A stretch of DNA of 11,880 nucleotides from an uncultured Saprospiraceae bacterium (GCA_938002705.1 CALLAG010000310.1:1-11880), one strand, 5' to 3'; positions 1-7,167 are shown, counted from the stretch's first letter. Notes: generated from the letters alone by a model not told the origin. Program-made: numbers and translations.

Positions 1-2040
1 TGTCAGCCCTACTTGTGCATTCATATTAGCGCCATCCATATAGACTAATCCTCCAGCATCATGTATACGATCGCATATCTCTATGACATCTTCTTCGAAT
101 ACCCCATGCGTAGACGGGTATGTTATCATGATACCTGCAAGATTATCCTTATGTGTTTCTATTTTTTCTTTGAGGTCTTCGAGAGAAATATTTCCATCAT
201 CATTACATGTGGTGATGACAACTTTCATACCAGCCATAACTGCACTCGCTGGGTTAGTTCCGTGAGCAGAAGAAGGTATAAGTACGATATCTCTATGTGT
301 ATCATTATTATCTTCATGATATGCTCTTATCATCATCAGTCCAGCATACTCACCTTGAGCACCAGAATTAGGTTGTAATGTACATCCTGCAAATCCTGTA
401 ATCACTGCTAAGTACTTAGACAGCTCATCGAATATCTGCTGATAACCCATCGTCTGACTTACAGGAGCGAATGGATGCATAGCAGAAAACTCTGGCCATG
501 ATACGGGGATTAACTCTGTCGCAGCATTCAGCTTCATCGTACAGCTGCCTAATGGAATCATAGAATGTACTAATGACAAATCTTTATTCTCAAGCGACTT
601 GATATATCGCATCATCGTCGTCTCTGTATGGTAAGATGAGAATACTGGATGCTGCAGATAATCTACTTCTCGGCTAAGCTTGCTTGGAATACCGTATGAT
701 ACTCCGTTACTATATCCTTTATCTTCGTTACCATCAAAAGTATATATGATATCTTCTATATCCTCATCAGTAACTGTCTCATCTATACTTATACTTAGGG
801 TAGTACCTTGGTAGTAATAGTTTATCTCTTTTTCTTCGGCTCTCTTCAGGATACTATCCTTCTCTTCATCTTGTAATTCTATCGTAAGCGTATCGAAGAA
901 AGAATCATTGATAATCTTATAACCTCTGCCCTTAAGATTGAGATGTAGGTTCTTAGTGATTCCATGTATCGTTTCTCCTATTTTTCTTATTCCATTAGGT
1001 CCATGATAGCAAGCGTACATTGATGCCATGATCGCCAGGAGAGCCTGTGCAGTACATATATTAGATGTGGCTTTCTCTCTCTTGATATGCTGCTCGCGTG
1101 TCTGTAGAGCCATCCTTAAGGCTACATCTCCTAGTCTATCTTTAGATACACCTATTATTCTTCCTGGTATCTGTCTCTTATATTTTTCTGAAGTGGCAAA
1201 GAAGGCTGCATGTGGTCCTCCATAGCCCATAGGGATACCGAACCTCTGAGTGGTTCCTACGACGATATCAGCACCCCATTCTCCGGGTGGCTTCAACATT
1301 GTAAGACTCATAATATCGGCCGCTACGATGACCATCTGGTCGTTCTCAGCTAATCTGGATGCGAATGAGCTGTATTCGTTAACCTGACCTATTGCATCTG
1401 GGTATTGGACTATTGCCGCAAAGAAATCAGCATCTAATTCAACATTTCTCCAATCTCCTACGATGACTTCTATACCTAGTGGAATAGCACGACCGAGGAC
1501 TACATCTATTGTTTGGTCAAAGACATTCTGATCTACAAAGATTTTCTTTCTATCTGATGTTCTTTTATTCTTGAGATTGTAAGCCATAATCATGGCCTCT
1601 GCTGCCGAAGTGCCCTCGTCTAGTAATGAGGCATTAGCTAATGGCATTCCTGTGAGATCGCATACCATAGTCTGAAAATTAAGTAGAGCCTCAAGACGAC
1701 CCTGAGCTATCTCTGCTTGATATGGTGTATACTGTGTATACCATCCTGGGTTCTCGAATATATTTCTGAGAATAACCGACGGCGTAAGCGTACCATAATA
1801 TCCTTTACCTATAAATGATCTGTAGACCTTATTCTTCTGAGCGATTTTCTTAAGAGCTCTAAGGTATTCATGCTCACTTAATGCTTCTGGAAGATCTAAC
1901 TCTTCTGACAGTCTTATAGACGCTGGTATAGTATTAGAAATAAGGTCTTCTAAGGAGTCGTCACCGATGGCATGAAGCATAGCTTTTGTCTCATCAGAAT
2001 TAGGGCCTATATGACGCTCTTGAAATTGGTTAGATCTCAT
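1..2040 (-). CDS. gcvP: Glycine dehydrogenase (decarboxylating), P-protein of the glycine cleavage system; C-terminal part outside the window
   Basis: P-protein decarboxylates glycine with pyridoxal phosphate and passes the aminomethyl group to lipoyl-H-protein, feeding one-carbon units to tetrahydrofolate in the cytoplasm. The reverse strand reads open for exactly 680 codons from the ATG at 2038-2040 to base 1. It starts MRSNQFQERHIGPN, the usual P-protein start. Further family stretches are YTPYQAEIAQGRLEAL in the N-terminal half, FGIPMGYGGPHAAFFA and TSNICTAQALLA in mid-protein, and IPLGSCTMKLN (Ser about residue 499) in the C-terminal half. The visible part ends in MDGANMNAQVGLT. The family's PLP-binding lysine (HKT motif) normally follows some 25 residues later, so it lies just outside. 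About 280 residues are missing because of the window edge; no frameshift is seen. The single-chain form (both halves fused) is clear. It lies 118 bp after metK in the same orientation, with its own candidate promoter. No Shine-Dalgarno is visible. Confidence 0.97.
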   Translation of the reverse strand, partial: MRSNQFQERHIGPNSDETKAMLHAIGDDSLEDLISNTIPASIRLSEELDLPEALSEHEYLRALKKIAQKNKVYRSFIGKGYYGTLTPSVILRNIFENPGWYTQYTPYQAEIAQGRLEALLNFQTMVCDLTGMPLANASLLDEGTSAAEAMIMAYNLKNKRTSDRKKIFVDQNVFDQTIDVVLGRAIPLGIEVIVGDWRNVELDADFFAAIVQYPDAIGQVNEYSSFASRLAENDQMVIVAADIMSLTMLKPPGEWGADIVVGTTQRFGIPMGYGGPHAAFFATSEKYKRQIPGRIIGVSKDRLGDVALRMALQTREQHIKREKATSNICTAQALLAIMASMYACYHGPNGIRKIGETIHGITKNLHLNLKGRGYKIINDSFFDTLTIELQDEEKDSILKRAEEKEINYYYQGTTLSISIDETVTDEDIEDIIYTFDGNEDKGYSNGVSYGIPSKLSREVDYLQHPVFSSYHTETTMMRYIKSLENKDLSLVHSMIPLGSCTMKLNAATELIPVSWPEFSAMHPFAPVSQTMGYQQIFDELSKYLAVITGFAGCTLQPNSGAQGEYAGLMMIRAYHEDNNDTHRDIVLIPSSAHGTNPASAVMAGMKVVITTCNDDGNISLEDLKEKIETHKDNLAGIMITYPSTHGVFEEDVIEICDRIHDAGGLVYMDGANMNAQVGLT

Positions 2041-2122
2041 GGTATTGATTGCTTGTGAGTATTATATTAAGTTATTCTAAACTTTGATATAAATGTAGAA
2101 AAACTTTAAATGTTCACAGCAA

Positions 2123-2154
2123 CAAAGATCTTAAATGATTAGCCTCCTAAGCAA
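2123..2154 (-). promoter_or_regulatory. Candidate gcvP promoter in the metK-gcvP gap
   Basis: On the minus strand a TTG (2152-2154) is followed after 21 bp by GATCTTTG (2123-2130), which matches five of the six fixed positions of the Bacteroidota -7 element TAnnTTTG. It would give a leader of roughly 75 nt before the gcvP ATG. The spacing is the same as in the stronger DUF177-rpmF promoter. Nothing resembling a glycine riboswitch lies in the leader. A second, poorer -7-like site (TACATTTA, 2090-2097) lies nearer the start. This is a match by eye with one mismatch, so read-through from metK is an equal possibility. Confidence 0.4.
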
Positions 2155-2158
2155 AAAT

Positions 2159-3415
2159 CTATTTTAGACCAAAAGCCTTCTGTACCTTCTTAACGTAATC
2201 TAACTTCTCCCATGTAAAAGTCTCTACAGAAACTGTCTTAGACTTACCTGATCCGTCAGTAAATGTCAATTTTTTCTTTTCTGGAGTTCTACCCATATGT
2301 CCATAAGCAGCTGTCTCAGAATAGATAGGTGTTCTTAACTTCAGTCTTGTCTCGATAGCATATGGTCTCATATCAAATATATCATAAACGATATCAGCGA
2401 TATCAGAATCTGACATATCGATGTTACTTGTTCCATAAGTATTGACATAGATATTAGTAGGCTTTGCTACACCTATTGCATAAGATACTTGCACAAGAAT
2501 CTCAGAACATAACCCTGCTGCGACGAGGTTCTTAGCGATATGTCTCGTTGCATATGCAGCTGATCTATCTACTTTAGAGGGATCCTTACCTGAGAATGCG
2601 CCACCGCCGTGAGCACCCTTTCCTCCATAAGTATCTACGATTATTTTTCTACCTGTCAGTCCAGTATCTCCGTGTGGGCCACCGATGACAAATTTCCCTG
2701 TCGGGTTAACGTGGTATTTTATTTTTCCTTTGAAGAGCTTCTTGATTGAGCTCTTGACTTTTTTCATTACTCTCGGTATAACGATTTTCTGAACATCGTC
2801 CTTAATCTGAGCTAACATCTTCTTCTCAGTTGCAAAATCATCATGCTGCGTACTCACAACGATAGAATCTATAGCGATAGGCTTGTGATCATCAGAGTAT
2901 TTGATTGTCACTTGAGACTTAGAATCAGGTCTAAGGTAAGTCATTTTCTTACCCTCTTTTCTGATCGCTGCAAGCTCTATTAGGATCTTATGAGATAGAT
3001 CTAATGCCAATGGCATATAATTATCCGTCTCAGAAGTTGCATAACCGAACATCATACCTTGATCTCCAGCTCCTTGATCTTCTTTCTTAGCTCTATCTAC
3101 ACCTTGATTGATATCTGGCGACTGCTCATGTATCGCTGATAGTATACCACAAGAGTCTGCATCAAACATATATTCAGACTTCGTATAGCCTATTCTTCTT
3201 ATTACTTCTCTTGAGATATTCTGTACGTCAAGATAAGTATTTGTTTTTACCTCACCAGCAAGAACGACTTGTCCAGTTGTCACTAGCGTTTCACAAGCTA
3301 CCTTTGAATTTTTGTCAAAAGCTAAAAAGTGATCAACTAATGCATCTGATATCTGATCAGATACTTTATCCGGATGTCCTTCAGAAACTGATTCTGATGT
3401 AAATAAATATGCCAT
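2159..3415 (-). CDS. metK: S-adenosylmethionine synthetase (methionine adenosyltransferase)
   Basis: MetK joins methionine and ATP to S-adenosylmethionine, the main methyl donor, in the cytoplasm. The start MAYLFTSESVSEGHPDKVSDQ carries the invariant GHPDK with catalytic His14. GAGDQGMMFGYA (about 115-126) is the first family signature, and GGGAFSGKDPSKVDRSAAYA (about 270-289) covers the phosphate-binding loop. All three MetK domains are present and the protein ends AFGLK, like E. coli MetK (AGLK). At 418 residues it is longer than the 384 of E. coli. The extra length includes a lysine/glycine-rich insert before the last helix, around FTDGSGKSKTVSVETFTW; I believe Bacteroidota MetK proteins usually have such a length. 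The ATG at 3413-3415 lies 48 bp after the FAH hydrolase stop. That gap is too short for a known SAM riboswitch and shows none. A poor -7-like GACATTTG beside the hydrolase stop might give metK its own transcript. Confidence 0.98.
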   Translation of the reverse strand: MAYLFTSESVSEGHPDKVSDQISDALVDHFLAFDKNSKVACETLVTTGQVVLAGEVKTNTYLDVQNISREVIRRIGYTKSEYMFDADSCGILSAIHEQSPDINQGVDRAKKEDQGAGDQGMMFGYATSETDNYMPLALDLSHKILIELAAIRKEGKKMTYLRPDSKSQVTIKYSDDHKPIAIDSIVVSTQHDDFATEKKMLAQIKDDVQKIVIPRVMKKVKSSIKKLFKGKIKYHVNPTGKFVIGGPHGDTGLTGRKIIVDTYGGKGAHGGGAFSGKDPSKVDRSAAYATRHIAKNLVAAGLCSEILVQVSYAIGVAKPTNIYVNTYGTSNIDMSDSDIADIVYDIFDMRPYAIETRLKLRTPIYSETAAYGHMGRTPEKKKLTFTDGSGKSKTVSVETFTWEKLDYVKKVQKAFGLK

Positions 3416-3463
3416 GAGAAGTATGTTTTATTTTATTGAAAATCGTTATGAGCTGCAAATGTC

Positions 3464-4069
3464 TTAAATTATTGAAACTTCGAGTAGTTTTTTGTCCTCT
3501 AAATACCCTTTTAAGACATCTCCCTTCTGAACAGGCCCTACACCTTCTGGTGTTCCTGTATAGATAAGGTCTCCTTTCTGTAGTGTAAAATACTGAGAAG
3601 CATAGGATATAAGATGATCAAAATCAAATATCAGGTCCTCAGTATTACCATCTTGAACGATCTTATCATTATGCCATAACTTGAAGTTAAGCTTAGACAG
3701 ATCGTAGTCATTCTTAGCCACTAACTCGCTGAGGGGAGCAGAATCATCAAAAGCCTTAGCTTTCTCCCAAGGATGACCTTTTTCTTTGCACTTAGCTTGT
3801 ATATCTCTTGCAGTAAAATCTATACCTAAGCCTATACGGTCGTAGTACTGATGAGCGACTTCTTTAGATATCTTACTGACGGTCTGATTGATTTCTATGA
3901 CGACTTCCAGTTCGTAGTGTAGATTGGTAGTAAATGTCGGATAGGTCATCTGGCCAGAAAAATTTAACGCAGATTCTGGCTTCATAAATATCATAGGCTC
4001 TTTGGGCACAGCACTTCCCATCTCCTTAGCATGCTTAGCGTAATTTCTTCCTATACATAAGATTTTCAT
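3464..4069 (-). CDS. Fumarylacetoacetate hydrolase (FAH) family protein, FAHD1/YcgM type
   Basis: This 201-residue protein is a compact single-domain FAH-fold enzyme. Members of the FAHD1/YcgM branch act on small 2-oxo acids: hydrolysis of acylpyruvates, decarboxylation of oxaloacetate, or oxaloacetate keto-enol tautomerisation. The start MKILCIGRNYAKHAKEMGSA aligns with YcgM (VVCVGSNYAKHIKEMGSAVP) from memory. The divalent-metal ligands are visible as HYELE (Glu53, Glu55) and Asp84 in GLGIDFTARD, with the 29-residue spacing of human FAHD1 (Glu71, Glu73, Asp102). Lys105 in PWEKAKAFD matches the FAHD1 lysine. TGTPEGVGP (about 171-179) is the usual C-terminal family motif. It starts 3 bp after the trpS stop and is surely cotranscribed with trpS. 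No aromatic-degradation gene is nearby, so metabolite repair (oxaloacetate enol removal) is the more likely role. The exact substrate cannot be read from sequence. Confidence 0.93.
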   Translation of the reverse strand: MKILCIGRNYAKHAKEMGSAVPKEPMIFMKPESALNFSGQMTYPTFTTNLHYELEVVIEINQTVSKISKEVAHQYYDRIGLGIDFTARDIQAKCKEKGHPWEKAKAFDDSAPLSELVAKNDYDLSKLNFKLWHNDKIVQDGNTEDLIFDFDHLISYASQYFTLQKGDLIYTGTPEGVGPVQKGDVLKGYLEDKKLLEVSII

Positions 4070-4072
4070 CGG

Positions 4073-5083
4073 CTAGTATTTGACATTCATTAATCCTGCA
4101 AGGTCTTTGACTTCCTTCAGTGTCTCTTGTGCAATCTTCCTTATATGCTCACTTGATTGCTTGATACGATATTTTACTTCTCGCTTATCTTCGGTGATCT
4201 CCGCTTTCTTGTTTTTAAATTGAGTACTTAGTGTTACTAAAGCTTCTCCTACCGATTGCTTGAGTTCAGAGTACTTAAGAGTCTGACTCTTATAATCGCT
4301 CATAAGTTGAGCATGTATTTCTGTACTTCCTGCTGCTCTCAGTAACTCGAATAGATTCTTGACCCCATCACTCATGACTTCTGGATCTGCATCTCCAGTA
4401 TCAGTGACTGCAGACTTGATCTGCTTCATAATACGAGCATCCTCTGCGAATACGCTGATATTGTGCTTTTCTCCTGCACTCTTACTCATCTTCTTAGCTG
4501 GATCGGCGGTAGACTTTATCTTAGGTGTATCAGAAAATAATGTCTCTGGTAGAACGAAGTATTCCTTGCCCACTTGATTATTAAATCTATTAGCGATCTC
4601 ACGGGTGAGCTCTAAGTGTTGCTTCTGATCGTCTCCTACAGGTACATAGTCTGCTTTGTATATTAATATATCAGCAGCTTGCAATACCGGATAATCAAAT
4701 AGTCCTACAGATATAAATCCGCTTTTGCCCTCACTACTCTGCTGACTCTTATCCTTAAACTGTGTCATGTTCTCCACTCTACCCATAGATGCATAGTTGT
4801 TAAATATCCAGCAGAGCTCTGTATGCTCGGGTACAAGAGATTGTACAAATAAGTTCTCCTCTTTGATACCTACAGAGATCAGATTATATATTAACTCCCA
4901 AGTATTTTCTATTAATTTTTTGGGATTATAAGGCATCGTCATCGCATGATAATCGACTACACCATATACACACTCATACTTATCCTGCAGATTAACCCAA
5001 TTCTGTACAGCACCAAAATAGTTGCCAAAGTGCATATCACCCGTAGGCTGTATACACGAGAGGACTCTTTTCTTATCAGACAT
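4073..5083 (-). CDS. trpS: Tryptophanyl-tRNA synthetase
   Basis: TrpRS charges tRNA-Trp with tryptophan and ATP; it is a class I synthetase and acts as a dimer. The Rossmann domain starts with CIQPTGDMHFGNYFGA (residues 10-25), whose HFGN at 18-21 is the HIGH motif. VENMTQFKDKS (about 103-113) and FDYPVLQAADILIY (about 129-142) build the tryptophan pocket, and VPVGDDQKQHLELTREIA (about 147-164) is typical of the family. KMSKS is exact at 198-202 in DPAKKMSKSAG. The length of 336 residues is close to E. coli TrpRS (334). The gene lies between ridA (13 bp upstream) and the FAH hydrolase (3 bp downstream), all on the minus strand. No tryptophan-rich leader peptide or T-box is visible ahead of it. 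Confidence 0.98.
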   Translation of the reverse strand: MSDKKRVLSCIQPTGDMHFGNYFGAVQNWVNLQDKYECVYGVVDYHAMTMPYNPKKLIENTWELIYNLISVGIKEENLFVQSLVPEHTELCWIFNNYASMGRVENMTQFKDKSQQSSEGKSGFISVGLFDYPVLQAADILIYKADYVPVGDDQKQHLELTREIANRFNNQVGKEYFVLPETLFSDTPKIKSTADPAKKMSKSAGEKHNISVFAEDARIMKQIKSAVTDTGDADPEVMSDGVKNLFELLRAAGSTEIHAQLMSDYKSQTLKYSELKQSVGEALVTLSTQFKNKKAEITEDKREVKYRIKQSSEHIRKIAQETLKEVKDLAGLMNVKY

Positions 5084-5096
5084 ATCTTTATATAGT

Positions 5097-5477
5097 TTAT
5101 AGTGAGGCGATGACAGATATTTCTACATTGACGAATTTAGGGAGATTAGCCACTTCTACGAGTTCTCTTGCAGGTGCTGTGGCCTCATCGAAGTATTTAG
5201 CATAGACGCCATTGATCTTGCCATAGTCATGCATATCTTTGACGAATACTGAAGCTTTCACAACATTATCGAAGTTCATACCTGCTTCAGTGAGTACTGC
5301 ACTTAGGTTCTTCATGACTTGCTCTGTCTCTTCCTCTATCGATCCCTGTACAAGTTCTCCTGTAGCAGGAACTAATGCAATCTGACCTGATACAAAGAGT
5401 AAGTTACCAACCTTGACCGATTGGTTATATGGACCTACTGGAGCTGGAGCATTAGACGTATTGATAATTTCTTTCAT
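5097..5477 (-). CDS. ridA: RidA family 2-iminobutanoate/2-iminopropanoate deaminase
   Basis: RidA hydrolyses reactive enamine/imine intermediates (such as 2-aminoacrylate from serine) released by PLP enzymes, protecting other PLP enzymes from damage. It is a small cytoplasmic trimer. Its 126 residues cover the whole YjgF/YER057c/UK114 fold. Seen are GPYNQSVKVGNLLFVSGQIA (residues 15-34, with Tyr17), and near the C-terminus APARELVEVANLPK, whose Arg104 matches the substrate carboxylate-binding Arg105 of E. coli RidA. Glu119 in NVEIS matches E. coli Glu120. With these residues present it belongs to the active RidA subfamily. It is the first gene of a tight run ridA-trpS-FAH-metK. It begins just after the terminator of rpmF, so it should have its own promoter, but I see no convincing -7 element in the 98-bp gap. 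Confidence 0.95.
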   Translation of the reverse strand: MKEIINTSNAPAPVGPYNQSVKVGNLLFVSGQIALVPATGELVQGSIEEETEQVMKNLSAVLTEAGMNFDNVVKASVFVKDMHDYGKINGVYAKYFDEATAPARELVEVANLPKFVNVEISVIASL

Positions 5478-5509
5478 AGGATTTTATTGTAATGATGTTA
5501 TGTATGTAT

Positions 5510-5546
5510 AAAAAAATAGCCCTTTATAAAATCAATTATAAAGGGC
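5510..5546 (-). terminator. Rho-independent terminator of the DUF177-rpmF transcript
   Basis: A perfect 11-bp inverted repeat, GCCCTTTATAA (5519-5529) and TTATAAAGGGC (5536-5546), encloses a 6-nt loop. Read on the minus strand it is followed by TA and seven T residues (5510-5516), the classic intrinsic-terminator form. It lies 30 bp after the rpmF stop and before ridA, so it separates the ribosomal-protein transcript from the ridA cluster. The stem is symmetric, but the T-run exists only on the minus-strand exit side. Confidence 0.88.
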
Positions 5547-5575
5547 ATTCATATATTATTTTAAGCGAAAGCTTA

Positions 5576-5770
5576 CTAATCTTCTTCGACGTCAGCTGCT
5601 ATAAGTAATTTCCCTTTATAGAACATCTCACCATCATGCCAATAGGCTCTGTGGTAGATATGTGCTTCTCCTGTCTTACTACATACAGCTATAGGTGGAA
5701 TAGTCGCTTTCTTATGCGTTCTTCTTTTTCTTTTTCTTTGCTTGGATATTCTACTCTTTGGATGTGCCAT
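5576..5770 (-). CDS. rpmF: 50S ribosomal protein bL32
   Basis: bL32 is a small protein of the large ribosomal subunit. The 64-residue protein begins MAHPKSRISKQRKRKRRTHK, the basic N-terminal extension that threads into rRNA, followed by the small globular part with CSKTGEAHIYHRAYWHDG and YYKG-like FYKGK. Only one cysteine (Cys30) is present, so the four-cysteine zinc ribbon of many bL32 proteins is absent; the TGE-H version resembles the zinc-free E. coli type. It follows DUF177/yceD with a 6-bp gap, a coupling conserved across many bacteria. Unlike many relatives, no plsX or fabH follows: a terminator closes the unit. Confidence 0.96.
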   Translation of the reverse strand: MAHPKSRISKQRKRKRRTHKKATIPPIAVCSKTGEAHIYHRAYWHDGEMFYKGKLLIAADVEED

Positions 5771-5776
5771 AGCTTC

Positions 5777-6301
5777 TTACTTAGTTTTTATTTTAATTCC
5801 TTTCAGTGCTTCTCCAAATGGATTAGACTCTGAATTTTCTTCTTTAATTGTCAAATGTTTTAAAACATCTTCATCACATGGCTTAGGCTCCAGCTCGTTA
5901 CACTCAATTACTTTTATGATCGGCATCGAAATGACGAGGTGATCATATATGTATTTGCTTACATCGATTTCATTAGATTCTGGATGTACATATAATATGT
6001 CATCTTCTTCTCGTTCGTTCTCATCATACTTCATGATAATCTCAAAAGAAAAATCTACTGGAAAATCTATTTCAGCAATACATCTATCACATATGGTCTT
6101 GACATGTCCTTCTGTGTTAAAACTTAATAAGATGTTGTCATCATATTTTTTCTCAAAATCAATTATCGTTGTGAGTTGTCCACTTTTGTACGGGGAATAC
6201 TCAAATAAGTCGAAAAACTTATCATCAATATTGAGAGTAAATTGATGCTCCTTAATATCCAATCCTTTTAATGGGATAGAAAATTGCTTCAGCGCCTGCA
6301 T
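5777..6301 (-). CDS. DUF177 (YceD) family protein, bL32/23S rRNA-associated accumulation factor
   Basis: YceD/DUF177 proteins are encoded next to rpmF in most bacteria; in E. coli and plants the family is needed for normal 23S rRNA levels. The 174-residue protein has the expected layout: a beta-rich N-terminal half, the CDRC pair (Cys71, Cys74) in HVKTICDRCIAEIDFPVDFSF, an acidic middle (ENEREEDD), the conserved IDVSKYIYDHLVISMPI segment, a second cysteine pair (Cys134, Cys142, the latter in KPCDED), and the C-terminal NPFGEALKGI close to the family's usual end. Four cysteines could hold a metal, though this is inference. The ATG at 6299-6301 lies about 20 nt after the expected transcription start of a strong promoter, and the gene is 6 bp from rpmF. 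Confidence 0.92.
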   Translation of the reverse strand: MQALKQFSIPLKGLDIKEHQFTLNIDDKFFDLFEYSPYKSGQLTTIIDFEKKYDDNILLSFNTEGHVKTICDRCIAEIDFPVDFSFEIIMKYDENEREEDDILYVHPESNEIDVSKYIYDHLVISMPIIKVIECNELEPKPCDEDVLKHLTIKEENSESNPFGEALKGIKIKTK

Positions 6302-6321
6302 TTGAAAGATCTTTTTTATTC

Positions 6322-6357
6322 GGATTGCAAAAGTAGGAGATTTTCTTGCAATAATCC
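6322..6357. repeat. Imperfect inverted repeat over the DUF177-rpmF promoter
   Basis: GGATTGCAA (6322-6330) is mirrored by TTGCAATAATCC (6346-6357), whose reverse complement GGATTATTGCAA differs by a 3-nt insertion. The palindromic cores TTGCAA start at 6325 and 6346, exactly 21 bp apart. One arm covers the end of the -7 element and the other touches the -33 element. This could be an operator for a repressor or a chance product of AT-rich sequence. Confidence 0.4.
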
Positions 6358-6359
6358 AA
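6328..6359 (-). promoter_or_regulatory. Bacteroidota-type promoter of DUF177-rpmF
   Basis: On the minus strand TTG (6357-6359, within ATTGG) is followed after 21 bp by TACTTTTG (6328-6335), a full match to the -7 consensus TAnnTTTG. Transcription would begin near 6321, giving a short AT-rich leader of about 20 nt before the ATG at 6301. The upstream gene ends in its own terminator at 6372-6406, so this promoter is expected to be the only one driving DUF177 and rpmF. Confidence 0.75.
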
Positions 6360-6371
6360 TGTTTATACTAC

Positions 6372-6406
6372 AAAAAACAAAAATGGGCTACCTCACGGTA
6401 ACCCAT
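6372..6406 (-). terminator. Rho-independent terminator of the MscS-like gene, with GNRA loop
   Basis: On the minus strand ATGGGTTACC, loop GTGA, GGTAGCCCAT forms a 10-bp stem (6383-6406), counting one U-G wobble, and is followed by TTTTGTTTTTTG (6371-6382). The GTGA loop is of GNRA type. On the plus strand the wobble becomes a C-A mismatch and no T-run follows, so the signal points to the minus strand. It lies 31 bp after the stop of the 6438-7115 gene. Confidence 0.88.
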
Positions 6407-6437
6407 CCTTTATATTATATTTTTATCTATGTATGGA

Positions 6438-7115
6438 TTAGTCCATTTTAGATATCTTATTGATCGTTCTTGCTGCTGCATCTCTACCTCCAAGGCCGAA
6501 TGCAATCGCTAAACCTAAGCTTAAACTACCGAATACAGCTGTTACTACAGTATTAACTACTTCTCCACCGATACCTACAGTATTGATAGCCATAGTTACT
6601 GCTAAGAACATAACAGCGTAGTAAGCGATGTTAGACACTAAGTTAGGATTATCAAAACTTCCTGTCTTAAGAGCTGCTTTAACAAGATCTCTAACGAAAT
6701 CAGCTAAGAACATACCTACTATAAGTAAGATACATGCTACTATAATCTTAGGTATAAATTGTACTACACTTGTAAGTAGGTCAGTTACAACTTCTAATCC
6801 TAATGCATTAAATGCAAGCATATATACTGTAATCATGATCATCCAGTAGACTAACTTAGCCATTAAAGCTGAAGCTCCACCTTTGACTCCACCAGCTCTT
6901 AACTTATCATTAAGTCCGATTTTATCAGTGATGTCATTGAATTTGATAGTGGTTAGTATCTTTTCTACTGCCCATCTAATTCCTCTAGCTACAAATGATC
7001 CTATGATCCATATGATCAATGCACCAATAAGTTTAGGTAAAAATGCTCCTACTGTATTGAAAGTTGTTCCTAAAGAATTTTCTAAGGCTACTTTTAAATT
7101 TGAGACTTGTTCCAT
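6438..7115 (-). CDS. MscS-like / TM-helix repeat (PF05552-type) membrane protein without cytoplasmic beta domain
   Basis: This 225-residue integral inner-membrane protein has four clear hydrophobic helices (about 26-48, 86-106, 120-142, 162-180) and a fifth, glycine- and alanine-rich one (190-209). The chain is a tandem duplication: FLPKLIGALIIWIIGSFVAR (25-44) recurs as FIPKIIVACILLIVGMFLAD (120-139), and 88-119 resembles 163-196. After the last helix comes FGLGGRDAAARTI (206-218), which matches the FGLGGxxxA turn at the end of the pore helix TM3 of small mechanosensitive channels. The protein stops there, without the beta and alpha/beta vestibule domain of MscS. Such stand-alone forms are known (CmpX-like proteins); their channel activity is not well established. 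It is a single-gene unit with its own promoter and terminator. I infer a membrane-stress or ion-leak role only loosely. Confidence 0.85.
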   Translation of the reverse strand: MEQVSNLKVALENSLGTTFNTVGAFLPKLIGALIIWIIGSFVARGIRWAVEKILTTIKFNDITDKIGLNDKLRAGGVKGGASALMAKLVYWMIMITVYMLAFNALGLEVVTDLLTSVVQFIPKIIVACILLIVGMFLADFVRDLVKAALKTGSFDNPNLVSNIAYYAVMFLAVTMAINTVGIGGEVVNTVVTAVFGSLSLGLAIAFGLGGRDAAARTINKISKMD

Positions 7116-7167
7116 TTTGAGTTATGTTTAATTAGTTAAATTTCTTGATTGAATGTAAAGTAATATG

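Noticed and set aside
61..378. Plus-strand open frames within 1-2040 (also 1028-1225)
   Set aside because: They lie antisense to the intact gcvP frame, have no recognisable domain, and show low-complexity translations typical of shadow frames.
2091..2117. Direct repeat ACATTTA twice within the gcvP leader
   Set aside because: Seven AT-rich bases repeated once; no conserved partner or periodicity that would indicate a binding site.
2041..2158. Glycine riboswitch ahead of gcvP or SAM riboswitch ahead of metK
   Set aside because: The 118-bp and 48-bp gaps show none of the conserved cores or paired stems of these riboswitch classes, and the second gap is too short for the SAM-I class.
5562..5575. 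Small hairpin TAAGC-GAAA-GCTTA just after the rpmF stop
   Set aside because: Five weak pairs, the GNRA loop is on the non-transcribed strand, and no T-run follows; the real terminator is the 11-bp stem 16 bp further on.
5576..5770. Loss of the zinc ribbon in bL32 as a sign of decay
   Set aside because: Zinc-free bL32 forms are well known (for example E. coli) and the remainder of the protein is intact.
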